A DNA stretch of 64,000 nucleotides from Streptomyces atratus. GTDB lineage: Bacteria; Actinomycetota; Actinomycetes; Streptomycetales; Streptomycetaceae. Below, in pieces: positions 61,378 to 64,000 of the stretch. Every line of letters starts with the position of its first letter. Within the stretch, counting starts at the first letter, position 1. The stretch is from contig NZ_FPJO01000002.1 in NCBI RefSeq assembly GCF_900119365.1, forward strand, positions 248,001-312,000. Direction: 5' to 3'. Made by a program: the position numbers and the translations under genes. The notes under the pieces are model-generated. The model ran no database searches. It had not been told where the DNA came from and saw only the letters and a list, made by a program, of their open reading frames with translations.

Positions 61378-62580
61378 ATGACGCACACCCAGGTCCCGTT
61401 CCCCGAAGGCTTCCTGTGGGGCGCCTCCACGGCCGCCCACCAGATCGAGGGCAACAACATCAACAGCGACTGGTGGGTCAAGGAGCACGCCGCGGGCACC
61501 CACATCCAGGAGCCCAGCCTGGACGCCTGCGACAGCTACCACCGCTGGCACGAGGACATGGACGTGCTGGCCGGTCTGGGCTTCACCGACTACCGGTTCT
61601 CCATCGAGTGGGCGCGCATCGAGCCGGTCGAGGGCACGTTCTCCCGCGCCGAGCTCGCCCACTACCGCCGCATGGTCGAGGGCGCCATCGAGCGCGGCCT
61701 GCGCCCCATGATCACCCTGCACCACTTCACCGTGCCGCAGTGGTTCGAGGCGCGCGGAGGCTGGACCGCCGAGGGCGCGACCGAGCTCTTCGCCCGCTAC
61801 GTCGCGGCCTGCGCGCCGGTGATCGCCGAGGGCGTCGGCCACGTCTGCACCATCAACGAGCCGAACATGATCGCCGTCATGGCCGGCCAGGCCAAGCGGG
61901 GCGACAACAGCTTCCCGCCCGCCGGCCTGCCGACCCCCGACGACGAGACCACCGAGGCCGTCATCGCCGCGCACCACGCGGCCGTCAAGGAGGTCCGGGC
62001 GATCAACCCGGACATCAAGGTCGGCTGGACCATCGCCAACCAGGTCTACCAGGCCCTGCCCGGCGCCGAGGAGGTCACCGCGGCCTACCGTCACCCCCGC
62101 GAGGACGTCTTCATCGAGGCCGCCCGCGGCGACGACTGGATCGGTGTGCAGTCCTACACCCGGACCAAGATCGGCACCGACGGCCCGATACCCACCGCCG
62201 ACGGCGTCGAGCGCACCCTCACGCAGTGGGAGTACTACCCCTCCGCGGTCGGCTACGCGCTGCGCCACACCGCCGAGGTCCTGGGCAACGGCATCCCGCT
62301 CATCGTGACCGAGAACGGCATCGCGACCGACGACGACAGCCGCCGCGTCGACTACTACACCGGCGCCCTGAACGAGGTCGCCTCCGCGATCCAGGACGGC
62401 CTGAACATCCAGGGCTACCTGGCCTGGAGCGCGCTCGACAACTACGAGTGGGGCTCCTACAAGCCCACCTTCGGCCTGATCGGCTGGGACCCGGAGACCT
62501 TCGAGCGCCTGCCCAAGCCGTCCGCCGTCTGGCTGGGCGAGATGGGCCGCACGCGCGCACTGCCGCGCATCGCCGACTGA
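61378..62580 (+). CDS. GH1 family beta-glucosidase
   Basis: A 400-residue cytoplasmic glycoside hydrolase family 1 enzyme, slightly shorter than the usual 440-480. The acid/base is E161 in TINEPN, the nucleophile E312 in IVTENG. The N-terminal signature FPEGFLWGASTAAHQIEG and C-terminal AWSALDNYEWGSYKPTFGLI are intact. It should release glucose from beta-linked oligosaccharides entering by the upstream importer. ATG 61378 is preceded by a weak AGAAAGACGG. A terminator follows. Confidence 0.92.
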   Translation: MTHTQVPFPEGFLWGASTAAHQIEGNNINSDWWVKEHAAGTHIQEPSLDACDSYHRWHEDMDVLAGLGFTDYRFSIEWARIEPVEGTFSRAELAHYRRMVEGAIERGLRPMITLHHFTVPQWFEARGGWTAEGATELFARYVAACAPVIAEGVGHVCTINEPNMIAVMAGQAKRGDNSFPPAGLPTPDDETTEAVIAAHHAAVKEVRAINPDIKVGWTIANQVYQALPGAEEVTAAYRHPREDVFIEAARGDDWIGVQSYTRTKIGTDGPIPTADGVERTLTQWEYYPSAVGYALRHTAEVLGNGIPLIVTENGIATDDDSRRVDYYTGALNEVASAIQDGLNIQGYLAWSALDNYEWGSYKPTFGLIGWDPETFERLPKPSAVWLGEMGRTRALPRIAD

Positions 62581-62649
62581 CCTCGGCACCCCGGGCCGAC
62601 CCACCTCGGCTCCCCCCGACCGGGAGCGACCTGACAGCTCCCGCCCGTA

Positions 62650-62687
62650 CGGGAACCGGCGCCACCTGACGGACGCCGGTTCCCGTG
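62650..62687 (+). terminator. Terminator after the GH1 gene
   Basis: A perfect 13-bp stem (62650-62662 and 62675-62687) with a 12-base loop, 70 bases after the stop. The glycoamylase-like gene downstream therefore probably has its own promoter. Confidence 0.8.
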
Positions 62688-62863
62688 CAGCAGGGTCTCT
62701 CGACCCTGTGCCCGCGTACGGCGCCGCTCGTGTCCTGCCCTGCTCACGAGCGGCGGCGCACGCCGGTGCCGTACACAGCACGGCGCCCCGCGCCCGCAAT
62801 CACGACCGACGAACGAAATCCGCCCACCGCCCACAGCCGGTGGCTCTTCTTCGAGGGGTTCTG

Positions 62864-64000
62864 ATGGACCGTCGTACGTTTCTCACCGCAGCGGGGACAG
62901 GGGCCGCCGCCCTGTCGCTCGGCGCCGTTGCCGCGCCCCCGGCGGGCGCCGCCGCACAGCCCGTGCGCGGCTCGCACGCCCCGCTGCTCCTGCGCTGGTT
63001 CCGCGACACGTATCGCTCGATCGAGGCCATGACGACCGACTTCGGTCTCGCCGTCGACAAGATCGACGTCAGCGGGCCCGGCACTCCCGTGCAGTCGCGT
63101 CAGACCTCCCCCACCAACATCGGCTGCGGCCTCTGGTCGGCCGTGGCCGCCGCCGGGCTCGGGGTGATCGACGACGACACGATGCGCCGACGGCTGGAGC
63201 ACACCGTTCGGGCCGTCGAGAAGCTGGAGCGCCACCACGGCTTCTGGCTCAACTGGTACGACGCGCACGACGGTTCGGTCCTCACCGAGTGGCCCGGCAC
63301 CGGCGACCCGGTCCGCCCGTTCCTCTCCTCCGTCGACAACGCCTGGCTGATCACCGGCCTGCGCATCGCCGCCGACGCCTCGCCCGCGCTGCGTCCCCGC
63401 GTCGCCCGCATCCTGGCCACCGCCGACTGGTCGTACTACTACACGCCGTACGACCCGGCCGACCCGGTCGCCGGCCCCGGACAGCTGCGCGGCGGGTTCT
63501 GGCCCGACACCGAGGAGCCCACCGGGCACCACTACGGCGCGCTCAACACCGAGCCGCGCATGGCCAGTTACCTGGGCATCGCGGACGGCTCGCTGCCCGC
63601 CGACCACTACTGGCACCTGCTGCGCACGATGCTCCCCGAGCACGAGCAGGAGCAGCACCCGCAGGGCAGTCACGTCGCCATGGACGGCGTGCGGGTCTGG
63701 CAGGGGCACTACACCCATCGCGGCCGGAAGATCGTGCCCAGCTGGGGCGGGTCGATGTTCGAGGCCCTGATGGTGCCTCTGTTCGTACCGGAGGCGGAGT
63801 GGTCGCCGAGGTCCTGGGGCCTCACGCACCGCCGGTACGTCCGCAGCCAGATCGAGCACGGCATGGAGGAGGCGGGGTACGGGTACTGGGGCTTCTCCCC
63901 CGCCGACATCCCCGAGGGCGGGTACCAGGAGTACGGCGTCGACGCGATCGGGATGCAGGTCGACGGCTACGCCTCCAACACCGACCGCACGTACACGAAG
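62864..64000 (+). CDS. Tat-exported glycoamylase-like (GH144-type) glycoside hydrolase, 3' end outside the window
   Basis: At least 379 residues, cut by the right edge. The N-terminus MDRRTFLTAAGTGAAALSLG is a twin-arginine signal with cleavage near residue 31 (AGAAA). Blocks typical of the glycoamylase-like fold follow: SPTNIGCGLWSAVAAAGLG, GFWLNWYDA, SVDNAWLITGL, LNTEPRMASYLGIA, SWGGSMFEALMVPLF and HRRYVRSQIEHG. Family members characterised so far include endo-beta-1,2-glucanases (GH144). ATG 62864 follows GAGGGGTTCT. An extracellular enzyme feeding the importer upstream is inferred; the exact linkage is not known. Confidence 0.75.
   Translation, partial: MDRRTFLTAAGTGAAALSLGAVAAPPAGAAAQPVRGSHAPLLLRWFRDTYRSIEAMTTDFGLAVDKIDVSGPGTPVQSRQTSPTNIGCGLWSAVAAAGLGVIDDDTMRRRLEHTVRAVEKLERHHGFWLNWYDAHDGSVLTEWPGTGDPVRPFLSSVDNAWLITGLRIAADASPALRPRVARILATADWSYYYTPYDPADPVAGPGQLRGGFWPDTEEPTGHHYGALNTEPRMASYLGIADGSLPADHYWHLLRTMLPEHEQEQHPQGSHVAMDGVRVWQGHYTHRGRKIVPSWGGSMFEALMVPLFVPEAEWSPRSWGLTHRRYVRSQIEHGMEEAGYGYWGFSPADIPEGGYQEYGVDAIGMQVDGYASNTDRTYTK

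Noticed and set aside
55795-62580. Identification as the cellobiose system cebR-cebEFG-bglC
   Set aside because: The operator sequence differs from the CebR site I recall, the regulator is separated from the transporter by an esterase, and the GH1 protein is shorter. A related but distinct system is more likely.

Overview
The window is high-GC actinobacterial DNA with GTG/TTG starts, purine-rich ribosome binding sites and strong third-position GC bias. The genes point to Streptomyces: a five-gene bldK-type importer, Tat and lipoprotein signals, a class F sortase and mshB. Gene order in the first 10 kb follows, by memory, the Mycobacterium tuberculosis Rv1202-Rv1221 neighbourhood (dapE, LOG protein, folP2, DivIVA-like protein, tag, DUF3117, methyltransferase, sigE). 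It also follows the S. coelicolor SCO51xx region read from about SCO5147 downwards.

Region 1 (1-12.1 kb) is housekeeping. It holds an ECF sigma factor cut by the left edge, a methyltransferase, DUF3117, a crotonase-fold protein, tag with a DivIVA-like partner, a FolP2-type dihydropteroate synthase paralogue, a LOG-family protein, dapE, a lysozyme-like secreted protein, dapC, fdxA, a GNAT enzyme and a transglutaminase-like protein. dapE and dapC belong to lysine/diaminopimelate synthesis.

Region 2 (12.1-18.5 kb) is accessory. An OtrA/TetM-type ribosomal protection GTPase is preceded by an overlapping 36-codon reading frame with a better ribosome site. Next come a Gly/Asp/Arg repeat protein with a sortase-substrate-like end, a class F sortase and a secreted seven-repeat FG-GAP protein: a probable cell-surface set.

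Region 3 (18.5-30.6 kb) has a decayed regulator fragment, a DUF3558 lipoprotein, an ABC-2 exporter joined to a DesK/DesR-like two-component system by overlapping stop/start codons, a VanW/YoaR-like envelope protein, a 172-bp structured inverted-repeat element, mshB (mycothiol synthesis) with its partner, a small membrane protein, an S9 peptidase and a membrane protein.

Region 4 (30.6-52.3 kb) carries three complete oligopeptide ABC importers in a row. Two minus-strand paralogous operons flank a plus-strand operon with the bldKABCDE order (permease, binding protein, permease, two ATPases). In all three a hairpin follows the binding-protein gene, which suggests the binding protein is made in excess. 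A secreted protein and typA follow, then a large divergent peptide-binding lipoprotein.

Region 5 (55.3-64 kb) looks like a glycan-use locus: a LacI regulator, a CE7-like esterase, a sugar-binding protein, two permeases, a GH1 beta-glucosidase and a Tat-exported glycoamylase-like (GH144-type) enzyme cut by the right edge. Matching LacI-type operators lie before the regulator and before the binding-protein gene. The enzyme set suggests beta-glucan, possibly beta-1,2-glucan, but the substrate is inference. No tRNA, rRNA, CRISPR array or intact insertion sequence was seen.
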